Assembly: GCA_023413605.1 (NCBI GenBank)
Contig: JAEZPL010000775.1
Span: 1 to 10,624 of the forward strand
Length of the DNA stretch: 10,624 nt
Source of the DNA: Pseudomonadota bacterium
GTDB taxonomy: Bacteria > Pseudomonadota > Alphaproteobacteria > Azospirillales > Azospirillaceae
Direction: 5' to 3'
Position 1 is the first letter of the stretch, and every line of letters begins with the position of its first letter. A model generated the notes under the pieces. The model did not search any database. It saw only the letters and a list, made by a program, of their open reading frames with translations, and was not told the origin of the DNA. Position numbers and translations under genes: made by a program. This document shows, one piece after another, positions 1 to 5,437 of the stretch.

Positions 1-10
1 CACCAGGAGC

Positions 11-20
11 GCCGGCTTTT
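11..20 (+). terminator. possible 3' half of a Rho-independent terminator cut by the window edge
   Basis: The self-complementary GCCGGC is followed directly by TTTTT, as in the right arm and U-tract of an intrinsic terminator. The matching left arm would lie outside the window, so this cannot be confirmed. A gene ending just left of the window would fit. Confidence 0.3.
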
Positions 21-56
21 TGCTGTTTGGGATGCGGAAACGGGTCGCCTTCGATG

Positions 57-73
57 CCCCCGCATGGCGGGGG
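57..73. repeat. short perfect GC hairpin
   Basis: CCCCCGC and GCGGGGG form a perfect 7-bp stem around an ATG triloop. No U-tract follows. It lies upstream of the DUF808 gene, in a 223-bp leader that otherwise shows only a TATTAT -10-like hexamer at 115-120 without a convincing -35. Its role is unknown. Confidence 0.35.
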
Positions 74-223
74 AGGGGACGAGGCTGGTGTTCCGCGGGG
101 TGAGATGGCTTTGGTATTATCCGGGCGCGCGATGCCTGGTCGGGACGTTGTGGGGCGGATCGGGCCGATGGTGAGCGCCAGGCGTTTGTTGGAGCGACGC
201 AAGGACTGACAGGAGCCACGGCA

Positions 224-1264
224 TTGAGCACAGGACTGATCGCGCTGCTGGACGACGTGGTGGGGTTGGCAAAGGTCGCCGCCGCTTCCCTGGACGATGC
301 CGCCGGGCAGGCCGCGCGGGCGGGAGCCAAGGCCGCCGGTGTGGTGGTCGATGACGCCGCGGTCACGCCGCGCTACGTCGTCGGCTTCACGGCCGACCGG
401 GAGTTGCCCATCGTTGCAAAAATCGCGCTCGGTTCCCTGAAGAACAAGCTCATCCTGCTGTTGCCCGCGGCCCTGATCCTGAGCCTCGTGGCACCTTGGG
501 CCATCACACCGCTGCTGATGCTGGGCGGCGCCTTCCTCTGCTACGAGGGGGCGGAAAAGGTGTACGAGGCGGTGTGGCCGCACGCCGCCCATCATGGCCA
601 TGGCGGTGAGATCGCGACGGATCCGCAGACGGCCCGGCAGTTCGAAGACGCGAAGGTGAACAGCGCGATCAAGACGGACCTGATCCTGTCCGCCGAAATC
701 ATGGCGATCACCCTGTCCACGGTCGCTGAGGAGACCTCCTCCTTTTGGACACAGGCGCTGATTCTGGGAGTCGTGGGGACCGGCATCACCATCGCGGTCT
801 ATGGCGTGGTTGCCTTGATCGTGAAGACCGATGACGTCGGCCTGTCCCTGGCGCAGAACGAGTTACCTGCCTCAAGCCTGTTCGGGCTGCGGCGAATGGC
901 GGCGGGCGCGCCGGGTGGGGCGGACCGGGCGCTGCGTCCGCTGACGCAGGGGCTGGGGCGCGCGCTCGTCCATGGCATGCCGGTGTTCCTGAAACTGCTC
1001 AGCATCGTCGGCACCGCCGCGATGCTCTGGGTCGGCGGCGGCATCATCATCCATGGGCTTGAGGGCTACGGATTGCCGGAGATCGGGCACGCGATCCACG
1101 CCGCCGCCGTGGCGGTGGGGCACGCCCTGCCGGTCGGTGCCGCGGTGGCGGAGTGGCTGGTGGCTGCCGCGGCGGCGGGCGTGTTCGGCCTCGCCCTCGG
1201 CGCGGTGCTGATCCCGCTGGTCCACCGGGTCGCCATGCCGGTGCTCGCGAAGCTGAAAGGGTGA
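224..1264 (+). CDS. DUF808 family (YedI-like) inner-membrane protein
   Basis: A 346-residue integral membrane protein of the DUF808/YedI family (E. coli YedI is about 305 residues); the molecular function of the family is not established. The N-terminus MSTGLIALLDDVVGLAKVAA is characteristic, followed by the family's DDAAG and ADRELPIVAKIALGS-type motifs (about residues 24-70). Hydrophobic segments lie near 75-108, 155-200, 252-278 and 305-340. A His-rich loop, HAAHHGHGGE, sits at about 120-129. The start is a TTG at 224, chosen because AGGAG at 211-215 is correctly spaced and the family N-terminus begins here; an ATG start would lose conserved residues. The J-domain gene follows 52 bp downstream on the same strand and may be co-transcribed. 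The family assignment is strong; any transport or stress role would be a guess. Confidence 0.9.
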   Translation: MSTGLIALLDDVVGLAKVAAASLDDAAGQAARAGAKAAGVVVDDAAVTPRYVVGFTADRELPIVAKIALGSLKNKLILLLPAALILSLVAPWAITPLLMLGGAFLCYEGAEKVYEAVWPHAAHHGHGGEIATDPQTARQFEDAKVNSAIKTDLILSAEIMAITLSTVAEETSSFWTQALILGVVGTGITIAVYGVVALIVKTDDVGLSLAQNELPASSLFGLRRMAAGAPGGADRALRPLTQGLGRALVHGMPVFLKLLSIVGTAAMLWVGGGIIIHGLEGYGLPEIGHAIHAAAVAVGHALPVGAAVAEWLVAAAAAGVFGLALGAVLIPLVHRVAMPVLAKLKG

Positions 1265-1316
1265 AGAAGCGTCCGGCGGTGACGCTCTCCCGGACCCGCA
1301 GCGAAGGTGGGGATGC

Positions 1317-1967
1317 ATGAACGCCGGCCGTGTCCTCAGGCATCTTCTGCGACTGGCCTTGCGCCGCGCAACCGGCGGCTCCCGAAGGGCTGGGCGCGGC
1401 TACGACCGGTCCGGCGAGGATGCGCACGCTCGCGCCGCACAGCTGGCGGAACGCTGCCGGCGAGCGCTCGCGGAGGCCCGAGCTCGGCGCAAAACACTGA
1501 TTGCGGACCTTCTCCGTTATGGCGAAGCCCGCGATGTCCTGCTGACCCGGGAAGCGGCGGAGCCGGCCGGCCCGGAAAAGGACGCGCTGCGTCGGTCGCT
1601 GGAGACCCTGGACAAGCGGCTCGTTGCATGGTTCGACGAACTCGATGCGCTGGATGCGTGCATCGCGGACCTCGAATCGGAGCTGGCGTTCCTTACGGGT
1701 ATGGCCGGAGAAGGCGGCGGGGACAGTGCCCGCGACGAAGCCCGCTCTGAGACAAAGGCCGAACCCTCCGTCGATGCCGCCCGCGCCCGCCACCTTGCCG
1801 CGTTGGGGCTGGTCGCCATGCCCGCAACCTTGGCTGAGCTGAAGTCCGCCTACCGCGCACGGTTGAAGGCGGTTCATCCGGATGTCGGCGCCCAGGCCTC
1901 CACGGATGACGCGGCGGCGGCAACGGTCGCCTTCGCGGAGCTGCGCAAGCAGTTCGTCCGCACGTAA
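1317..1967 (+). CDS. coiled-coil protein with C-terminal J domain
   Basis: A 216-residue protein. Residues about 36-128 are rich in Ala, Arg, Glu and Leu and look like a long helical coiled coil. A low-complexity acidic linker (about 130-155) leads to a J-domain-like end (about 155-216): a helix LAELKSAYRARLKAVHPDVG with the diagnostic HPD tripeptide at 187-189, then an Ala-rich loop and a closing helix VAFAELRKQF. J domains stimulate the ATPase of Hsp70 (DnaK). No G/F-rich region, zinc-binding domain or client-binding domain is present, so this is a class-III-type J protein that would recruit DnaK to whatever the coiled coil binds. The start ATG at 1317 follows GAAGGTGGG at 1303-1311. It probably shares a transcript with the DUF808 gene. 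J-domain identification is good; the client is unknown. Confidence 0.75.
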   Translation: MNAGRVLRHLLRLALRRATGGSRRAGRGYDRSGEDAHARAAQLAERCRRALAEARARRKTLIADLLRYGEARDVLLTREAAEPAGPEKDALRRSLETLDKRLVAWFDELDALDACIADLESELAFLTGMAGEGGGDSARDEARSETKAEPSVDAARARHLAALGLVAMPATLAELKSAYRARLKAVHPDVGAQASTDDAAAATVAFAELRKQFVRT

Positions 1968-1982
1968 GCGGCCGCCCGGTCC

Positions 1983-2025
1983 ATACGGTCGGCGGATGAA
2001 CACGTCCAGTGCCCGCCGTCCGTAT
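1983..2025. repeat. imperfect palindrome, copy 1 of a dispersed family
   Basis: ATACGGTCGGCGG (1983-1995) pairs with CCGCCGTCCGTAT (2013-2025) over 12 of 13 positions; the single mismatch is T1989 against T2019. The loop is 17 nt. Both arms recur, with the same T-T mismatch, at 6326-6355. It begins 15 bp after the stop of the J-domain gene and could act as a transcript-end structure, but no U-tract follows. Confidence 0.6.
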
Positions 2026-2071
2026 CATGCGGCCGGCGCATGAAGAGTTCCATGATCGGCCGGCCGTATGA
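2025..2071. repeat. imperfect palindrome, copy 2 (tandem with copy 1)
   Basis: TCATGCGGCCGGC (2025-2037) pairs with GCCGGCCGTATGA (2059-2071), with one G-T wobble and a 21-nt loop. The left arm matches 13 of 16 bases of the left arm near 6321-6336, so it appears to be a diverged member of the same repeat family, directly abutting copy 1. Confidence 0.5.
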
Positions 2072-2078
2072 CCCTCTC

Positions 2079-2099
2079 GCACATTGCTGTGCAATGTGC
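2079..2099. repeat. perfect 9-bp hairpin
   Basis: GCACATTGC and GCAATGTGC form a perfect 9-bp stem with a TGT triloop. No U-tract follows. It lies between the tandem palindromes and the long hairpin at 2111-2154. Confidence 0.5.
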
Positions 2100-2110
2100 T
2101 GTCGGGCTTG

Positions 2111-2154
2111 TACCGAAGGCGTTTGATGGAACTCATCAAACAACGCCTTCGGTA
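2111..2154. repeat. long bulged hairpin (18 bp)
   Basis: TACCGAAGGCG (2111-2121) pairs perfectly with CGCCTTCGGTA (2144-2154). Inside it TTTGATG (2122-2128) pairs with CATCAAA (2134-2140) around a GAACT loop, leaving only a 3-nt CAA bulge on the right side. Eighteen pairs in 44 nt is well beyond chance. With no U-tract it is not a standard terminator; it could be a structured RNA, a bidirectional transcript end or a palindromic repeat unit. Confidence 0.6.
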
Positions 2155-2276
2155 TCACAGGTCAGGGTCCTCGCCGCGGCGAACGCTTCGCGGCCTTGCC
2201 GCCGTGCGCCGTAAGGGGGCGCTCGGTCGCGCAAATCGTTGGGGTAGCCATTAATTCGTACAGCCACACAAAGCGC

Positions 2277-2305
2277 TTGCTTGGGGCGCGGTATCTGGTA
2301 TACCG
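2277..2305 (+). promoter_or_regulatory. putative promoter with embedded GntR-type operator
   Basis: A -35-like TTGCTT (2277-2282) and -10-like TATACC (2299-2304) are separated by 16 bp. The -10 region lies inside the perfect palindrome GGTATACC (2297-2304), nested in a wider CGGTAT-N5-ATACCG repeat (2289-2305). The TGGTATACC core resembles operators of FadR-subfamily GntR repressors; that identity is inference. The rest of the 1968-2506 interval holds no supportable gene apart from the palindromes. The likely target is the PAS gene about 200 bp downstream. Confidence 0.4.
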
Positions 2306-2506
2306 TATGAACCATGCCAATCGGCGTTGCCAAAAGCGTTGGATGCAGGATCGAAATGCAGCGAACGAGAGCCCGCATTGAACCCGATCACCGGGCAGCC
2401 CGCATCGACGCGAAGCGCGACGGACGGTCGTGGCGGGAGAACGGCGCAGCCTCGTGCGAAGCGATCTCGTGCAAAAAGATCCTGGGCGAAGGGGAAAGCT
2501 AGTCCG

Positions 2507-2938
2507 ATGAGCACCGCGATCGACTTCGAACAACTCGCCAGGGTGGCCGGTGACGCGGTCATCATTTCCGACGCCAAGGGGGCGATCACCTTCTGGAATT
2601 CCGCGGCCGAACGCATCTTCGGATTTACGGAGGCCGACGCTCTCGGCCAGTCGCTCGACCTGATCATCCCGGAGCGCCAGCGCCAGCGGCACTGGGATGG
2701 CTATGAAAAGACCATGCAGACCGGGAAGACGCGGTACGGCGCCGATCTGCTGCGGGTGCCCGCGGTGCACAAGGACGGGCGCGCGCTGTCCATCGCCTTC
2801 ACGGTCGCCCTGCTCACCGCGGCGGACGGCACGGTGACGGGAATCGCCGCCATCGTCCGCGATGAAACCAGCCGCTGGACCGAGGACCGCAAGCTGCGCC
2901 GGCGTCTGGCGGAGCTGGAAGCCACCGCAGCCCACTGA
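2507..2938 (+). CDS. single-domain PAS protein
   Basis: A 143-residue cytoplasmic protein consisting of one PAS domain (about residues 8-120) and a short charged helix (about 121-143) where a longer sensor would begin its coiled-coil linker. The PAS pattern is clear: FEQLARVAGDAVIISDAKGAITFWNSAAERIFGFTEADALGQ, then IIPERQRQRHWDGY, then KDGRALSIAFTVALL and GIAAIVRDET. PAS domains sense ligands, light or redox state or mediate protein contacts; there is no kinase, GGDEF or HTH output here, so it must work through a partner. The ATG at 2507 is preferred: AAGGGGA lies about 12 nt upstream, and the in-frame extension back to 2327 is Arg/Ser-rich and unlike PAS proteins. frc follows 97 bp downstream on the same strand, but a functional link is not shown. 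His62 lies near where FixL carries its haem ligand. Confidence 0.8.
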   Translation: MSTAIDFEQLARVAGDAVIISDAKGAITFWNSAAERIFGFTEADALGQSLDLIIPERQRQRHWDGYEKTMQTGKTRYGADLLRVPAVHKDGRALSIAFTVALLTAADGTVTGIAAIVRDETSRWTEDRKLRRRLAELEATAAH

Positions 2939-3035
2939 TCTCCAACACATCCTCATTCTGTTCCTTGAGGCCGACCCCGTTCGGGCAGCCGCGGGGGCAG
3001 CGTTTGCAATAACTCAAAACGGGAGTGAACGAGCC

Positions 3036-4286
3036 ATGAGCAAGCCGCTCGAAGGGATCAAAATCATCGATTTCACGCACGTTCAGGCTGGCCCGGCCTG
3101 CACGCAGCTGCTCGCCTGGTACGGCGCCGACGTGATCAAGGTGGAGCGCCCCGGCGCCGGTGACGTCACCCGCAACCAGCTGCGCGACATCCCCGACGCG
3201 GATGCCCTCTATTTCACCATGCTGAACAGCAACAAGCGCTCGCTGACGCTGGACACCAAGACCCAGCAGGGCAAGGAAGTGCTGGAGAAGCTGATCCGCG
3301 AATCCGACGTGCTGGTCGAGAACTTCGCGCCGGGCGCGCTCGACCGCATGGGCTTCACCTGGGAGCGCATCAACGAGCTGAACCCGGGCATGATCGTCGC
3401 CTCCGTGAAGGGCTTCAGCGACGGCCACCACTATGAAGACCTGAAGGTCTACGAGAACGTCGCCCAGTGCGCCGGCGGTGCGGCGTCGACCACCGGTTTC
3501 TGGGACGGCCCGCCGACCGTCAGCGCCGCCGCCCTTGGCGACAGCAACACCGGCATGCACCTCGCCATCGGCATCCTGACCGCCCTGATGGGCCGCTCCA
3601 AGACCGGCAAGGGCCAGAAGGTCGCCGTGTCGATGCAGGACGCCGTGATCAACCTCTGCCGCGTCAAGCTGCGCGACCAGCAGCGCCTTGACCGCGTCGG
3701 CTACCTGGAGGAATACCCGCAGTATCCGCACGGCGAGTTCTCCGACGTCGTGCCGCGCGGCGGCAACGCGGGCGGCGGCGGCCAGCCGGGCTGGGTCTTG
3801 AAGTGCAAGGGCTGGGAGACCGACCCGAACGCCTACATCTACTTCACCATCCAGGGCCACGCCTGGGCGCCGATCTGCAAGGCGCTGGGCAAGCCGGAAT
3901 GGATCGACGACCCGGCCTACAACACCGCCCTGGCCCGCCAGGACAAGATCTTCGACATCTTCGCCACCATCGAGAGCTGGCTGGCCGACAAGACGAAGTA
4001 CGAAGCGGTCGACATCCTGCGCAAGTACGACATTCCGTGCGCCCCGGTGCTGACCATGAAGGAAATCGCCGAGTGCCCGTCTCTGCGCAAGAGCGGGACC
4101 ATCGTCGAGGTCGAGCACAAGGCGCGCGGCAACTACCTGACCGTCGGCAGCCCGATCAAGTTCTCGGACATGACGGTCGAGGTCACCGGTTCGCCGCTGC
4201 TGGGCGAGCATACGGACGACGTGCTGGCCAGCCTTGGCTACACCAAGGAGCAGATCGCGGAGATGCACGCGAACAAGGTGGTCTGA
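3036..4286 (+). CDS. frc: formyl-CoA:oxalate CoA-transferase
   Basis: A 416-residue class III CoA-transferase (CaiB/BaiF family) that moves CoA from formyl-CoA to oxalate, giving oxalyl-CoA for decarboxylation; it is cytoplasmic and works as interlocked dimers. Its length equals E. coli Frc (YfdW, 416). Diagnostic residues fall at the canonical numbers: Gln17 in THVQAGP, Tyr139 in KVYEN, catalytic Asp169 in LGDSNTGMH, and the mobile glycine loop GGGGQ at 246-250. Residue 48 is Gln, as in the E. coli enzyme, rather than the Trp of Oxalobacter. The ATG at 3036 follows GGGAG at 3021-3025. Codon use is strongly biased to C/G-ending codons, suggesting good expression. The usual partner, oxalyl-CoA decarboxylase (oxc), is absent from the window. 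Identity is very secure; a role in oxalate degradation or acid tolerance is inferred from the family. Confidence 0.96.
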   Translation: MSKPLEGIKIIDFTHVQAGPACTQLLAWYGADVIKVERPGAGDVTRNQLRDIPDADALYFTMLNSNKRSLTLDTKTQQGKEVLEKLIRESDVLVENFAPGALDRMGFTWERINELNPGMIVASVKGFSDGHHYEDLKVYENVAQCAGGAASTTGFWDGPPTVSAAALGDSNTGMHLAIGILTALMGRSKTGKGQKVAVSMQDAVINLCRVKLRDQQRLDRVGYLEEYPQYPHGEFSDVVPRGGNAGGGGQPGWVLKCKGWETDPNAYIYFTIQGHAWAPICKALGKPEWIDDPAYNTALARQDKIFDIFATIESWLADKTKYEAVDILRKYDIPCAPVLTMKEIAECPSLRKSGTIVEVEHKARGNYLTVGSPIKFSDMTVEVTGSPLLGEHTDDVLASLGYTKEQIAEMHANKVV

Positions 4287-4325
4287 AGCCGGTTACCTCC
4301 AGTCCTGGCTTTGACAACCGTGGAG

Positions 4326-4352
4326 ACGGCGCCCCCAGTGGGCGCCGTTTTT
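4326..4352 (+). terminator. Rho-independent terminator of frc
   Basis: ACGGCGCCC (4326-4334) pairs perfectly with GGGCGCCGT (4340-4348) around a CCAGT loop and runs into TTTTT (4348-4352). It lies 40 bp past the frc stop codon and separates frc from the convergent small gene at 4397-4657. Confidence 0.88.
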
Positions 4353-4382
4353 GCTTGGGCGCTGCTTGGGCGCCGTTTTTGC
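4339..4382 (+). repeat. 28-bp direct duplication of the terminator's 3' half
   Basis: TGGGCGCCGTTTTTGC occurs at 4339-4354 and again, identically, at 4367-4382, offset by 28 bp. A partial third unit, TTGGGCGCT, lies between them. The left terminator arm at 4326-4334 could pair with either copy, giving two alternative hairpins each with its own U-tract. Confidence 0.75.
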
Positions 4383-4396
4383 GTTCAGGCAGCCCG

Positions 4397-4657
4397 TTAC
4401 CGCAGCCATTCCTTCACTTCGCGGATCCGCTGGTTGCCCTGCGGTGTTCGGGCATAGGCCTTGCCGAACTGCGTCTGGTATTCGCGGACGTATCCCTGGC
4501 GGAGCAGGATTTCCATCACCGGCCGGACGACGGCCGGCTTCAGGTTCGCCACGCGGGTGATGTCCAGCAGCGAGGCGGGCAGAGCCGTCACCTCCGGCCC
4601 TGGCGTGGCCCGCAGCGTGTTGAGCGATGTCCAATCGACGGACGTCGGCGAGATCAT
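4397..4657 (-). CDS. small probable winged-helix protein, predicted SoxR target
   Basis: An 86-residue protein that I do not recognise by name. Its layout fits a small winged helix-turn-helix domain: an N-terminal segment, then LPASLLDITRVANL and KPAVVRPVMEILLRQGYV (about 29-60) as helix 2 and recognition helix, then REYQTQFGKAYARTPQG as a beta wing and a final helix NQRIREVKEWLR. The ATG at 4657 is preferred over an in-frame TTG at 4681 because GAGGG sits 9 nt before the ATG. It is divergent from soxR, and the intergenic SoxR box has a 19-bp-spaced promoter facing this gene, so it is predicted to be induced by redox stress. By position it is analogous to soxS, but soxS encodes an AraC-type protein. 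The DNA-binding fold is an inference; a non-regulatory role remains possible. Confidence 0.72.
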   Translation of the reverse strand: MISPTSVDWTSLNTLRATPGPEVTALPASLLDITRVANLKPAVVRPVMEILLRQGYVREYQTQFGKAYARTPQGNQRIREVKEWLR

Positions 4658-4757
4658 GTGGCTTTTCCCTCGACTCGACAAACGGTTGGCTTTCCGTCCC
4701 TTCGGTCCTCACCCCATTTTCCGCGCCGTGCGCGGGGATTGCGGTGCGAAGGAGATC

Positions 4758-4788
4758 AGCGTACAACCTCAACCTTACTTGAGGTCAA
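4758..4788 (-). promoter_or_regulatory. SoxR box and SoxR-type promoter facing the 86-residue gene
   Basis: The operator ACCTCAA-CCTTAC-TTGAGGT (4766-4785) keeps the half-sites and 6-bp centre of the known SoxR box (CCTCAA-N6-TTGAGG). Read on the minus strand it overlaps a -35 TTGACC (4783-4788) and a -10 TACGCT (4758-4763) separated by exactly 19 bp, the overlong spacing typical of MerR-family activated promoters. The plus-strand alternative has no acceptable -10 (AGAAGT), so activation should run leftward. Confidence 0.88.
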
Positions 4789-4789
4789 G

Positions 4790-4813
4790 AAGTTCCTGCG
4801 GTCTGAGGAACTT
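4790..4813. promoter_or_regulatory. 8-bp inverted repeat upstream of soxR
   Basis: AAGTTCCT (4790-4797) and AGGAACTT (4806-4813) are perfect inverted repeats with an 8-bp spacer, followed by TTAAA. They lie between the SoxR box and the soxR ribosome-binding site. This could be a second operator or a leader hairpin affecting soxR expression. Confidence 0.45.
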
Positions 4814-4834
4814 TAAACGCCAGGGAGGCCGGGT

Positions 4835-5296
4835 ATGGGCATTCTCGAACCGCATCAGATGGGGAAGGATCTCACCGTCGGAGAGGTGGCGGAGCGATCC
4901 GGCGTGGCGGTGTCCACCATACACTTCTACGAATCGAAGGGCCTGATCAGAAGCTGGCGGAGCAACGGCAACCAGCGCCGCTTCCCGCGCGAGGTGCTGC
5001 GCCGCGTGGCGGTCATCAAGGTGGCGCAGCGGTTGGGCATTTCGCTGGCCTCGATCGCCGATGCGCTGAAAACCCTGCCGGAGGAGCGGTCCCCGACCAC
5101 CGAGGATTGGAAGAACCTGTCCGCAACCTGGAAGAAGGAACTGGACGAGCGCATCGCCACGCTGGTCCGGCTGCGCGACGAACTGGACGAATGCATCGGC
5201 TGCGGCTGCCTGTCCGTCAGCGCCTGCCCGCTGCGCAACCCGTGGGACGAGTTGTCGGAGGAGGGGCCGGGCCCGCGGCTGCTCGATCCGCGGTGA
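4835..5296 (+). CDS. soxR: redox-sensitive transcriptional activator SoxR
   Basis: A 153-residue MerR-family regulator (E. coli SoxR is 154). The N-terminal winged helix (about 12-80) opens with LTVGEVAERSGVAVSTIHFYESKGLI, followed by the dimerisation helix (about 88-119). The SoxR-specific [2Fe-2S] ligands are complete: Cys120, Cys123, Cys125 and Cys131 in CIGCGCLSVSAC. Oxidation of the cluster, by superoxide or redox-cycling compounds, untwists overlong promoters to activate transcription. The ATG at 4835 follows GGGAGG at 4823-4828. It is divergent from the 86-residue gene with a SoxR box between. In bacteria outside the enterics SoxR usually controls a few genes directly, such as efflux pumps and oxidoreductases, rather than soxS; here the visible target is the small divergent gene. 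Confidence 0.96.
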   Translation: MGILEPHQMGKDLTVGEVAERSGVAVSTIHFYESKGLIRSWRSNGNQRRFPREVLRRVAVIKVAQRLGISLASIADALKTLPEERSPTTEDWKNLSATWKKELDERIATLVRLRDELDECIGCGCLSVSACPLRNPWDELSEEGPGPRLLDPR

Positions 5297-5305
5297 GGCG
5301 CGGAT
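5286..5305 (+). other. hairpin overlapping the soxR stop codon
   Basis: ATCCGCG (5286-5292) pairs with CGCGGAT (5299-5305) around GTGAGG, which contains the soxR stop codon. No U-tract follows, so it is at best a weak or Rho-assisted transcript end. Confidence 0.35.
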
Positions 5306-5376
5306 GGAGTGACGTACCTCTTCCGCGCCATGATGAACCCGAAAATTGTCCCAGCGGAGACGCTTGGAGCGCGAGC

Positions 5377-5403
5377 TTGAGCGCACAATCTGTGTGCTAA
5401 GAT
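5377..5403 (+). promoter_or_regulatory. possible promoter of the His-rich secreted protein
   Basis: TTGAGC (5377-5382) and TAAGAT (5398-5403) are spaced by 15 bp, short for a sigma-70 promoter. The spacer holds a GCACA-N5-TGTGC inverted repeat (5383-5397) that could be an operator. It lies 35-60 bp upstream of the start codon at 5438. Confidence 0.3.
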
Positions 5404-5437
5404 GGCTGCAAAGCTTCGCGAGAAAAGGAATATCGGG

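Noticed and set aside
27..209. 60-residue open frame at the left edge, plus strand
   Set aside because: Non-ATG start without a ribosome-binding site, Gly/Pro/Arg-rich composition typical of random high-G+C frames, and no recognisable motif.
2327..2506. 60-residue N-terminal extension of the PAS protein
   Set aside because: In frame but Arg/Ser/Ala-rich without structure. The PAS fold starts just after the ATG at 2507, which has its own purine-rich leader.
2814..4268. 484-residue open frame antisense to frc
   Set aside because: Antisense frame kept open by high G+C codon bias of frc. The composition (Asp, Arg, Ala, Val, His) is low-complexity and the plus-strand frc is certain.
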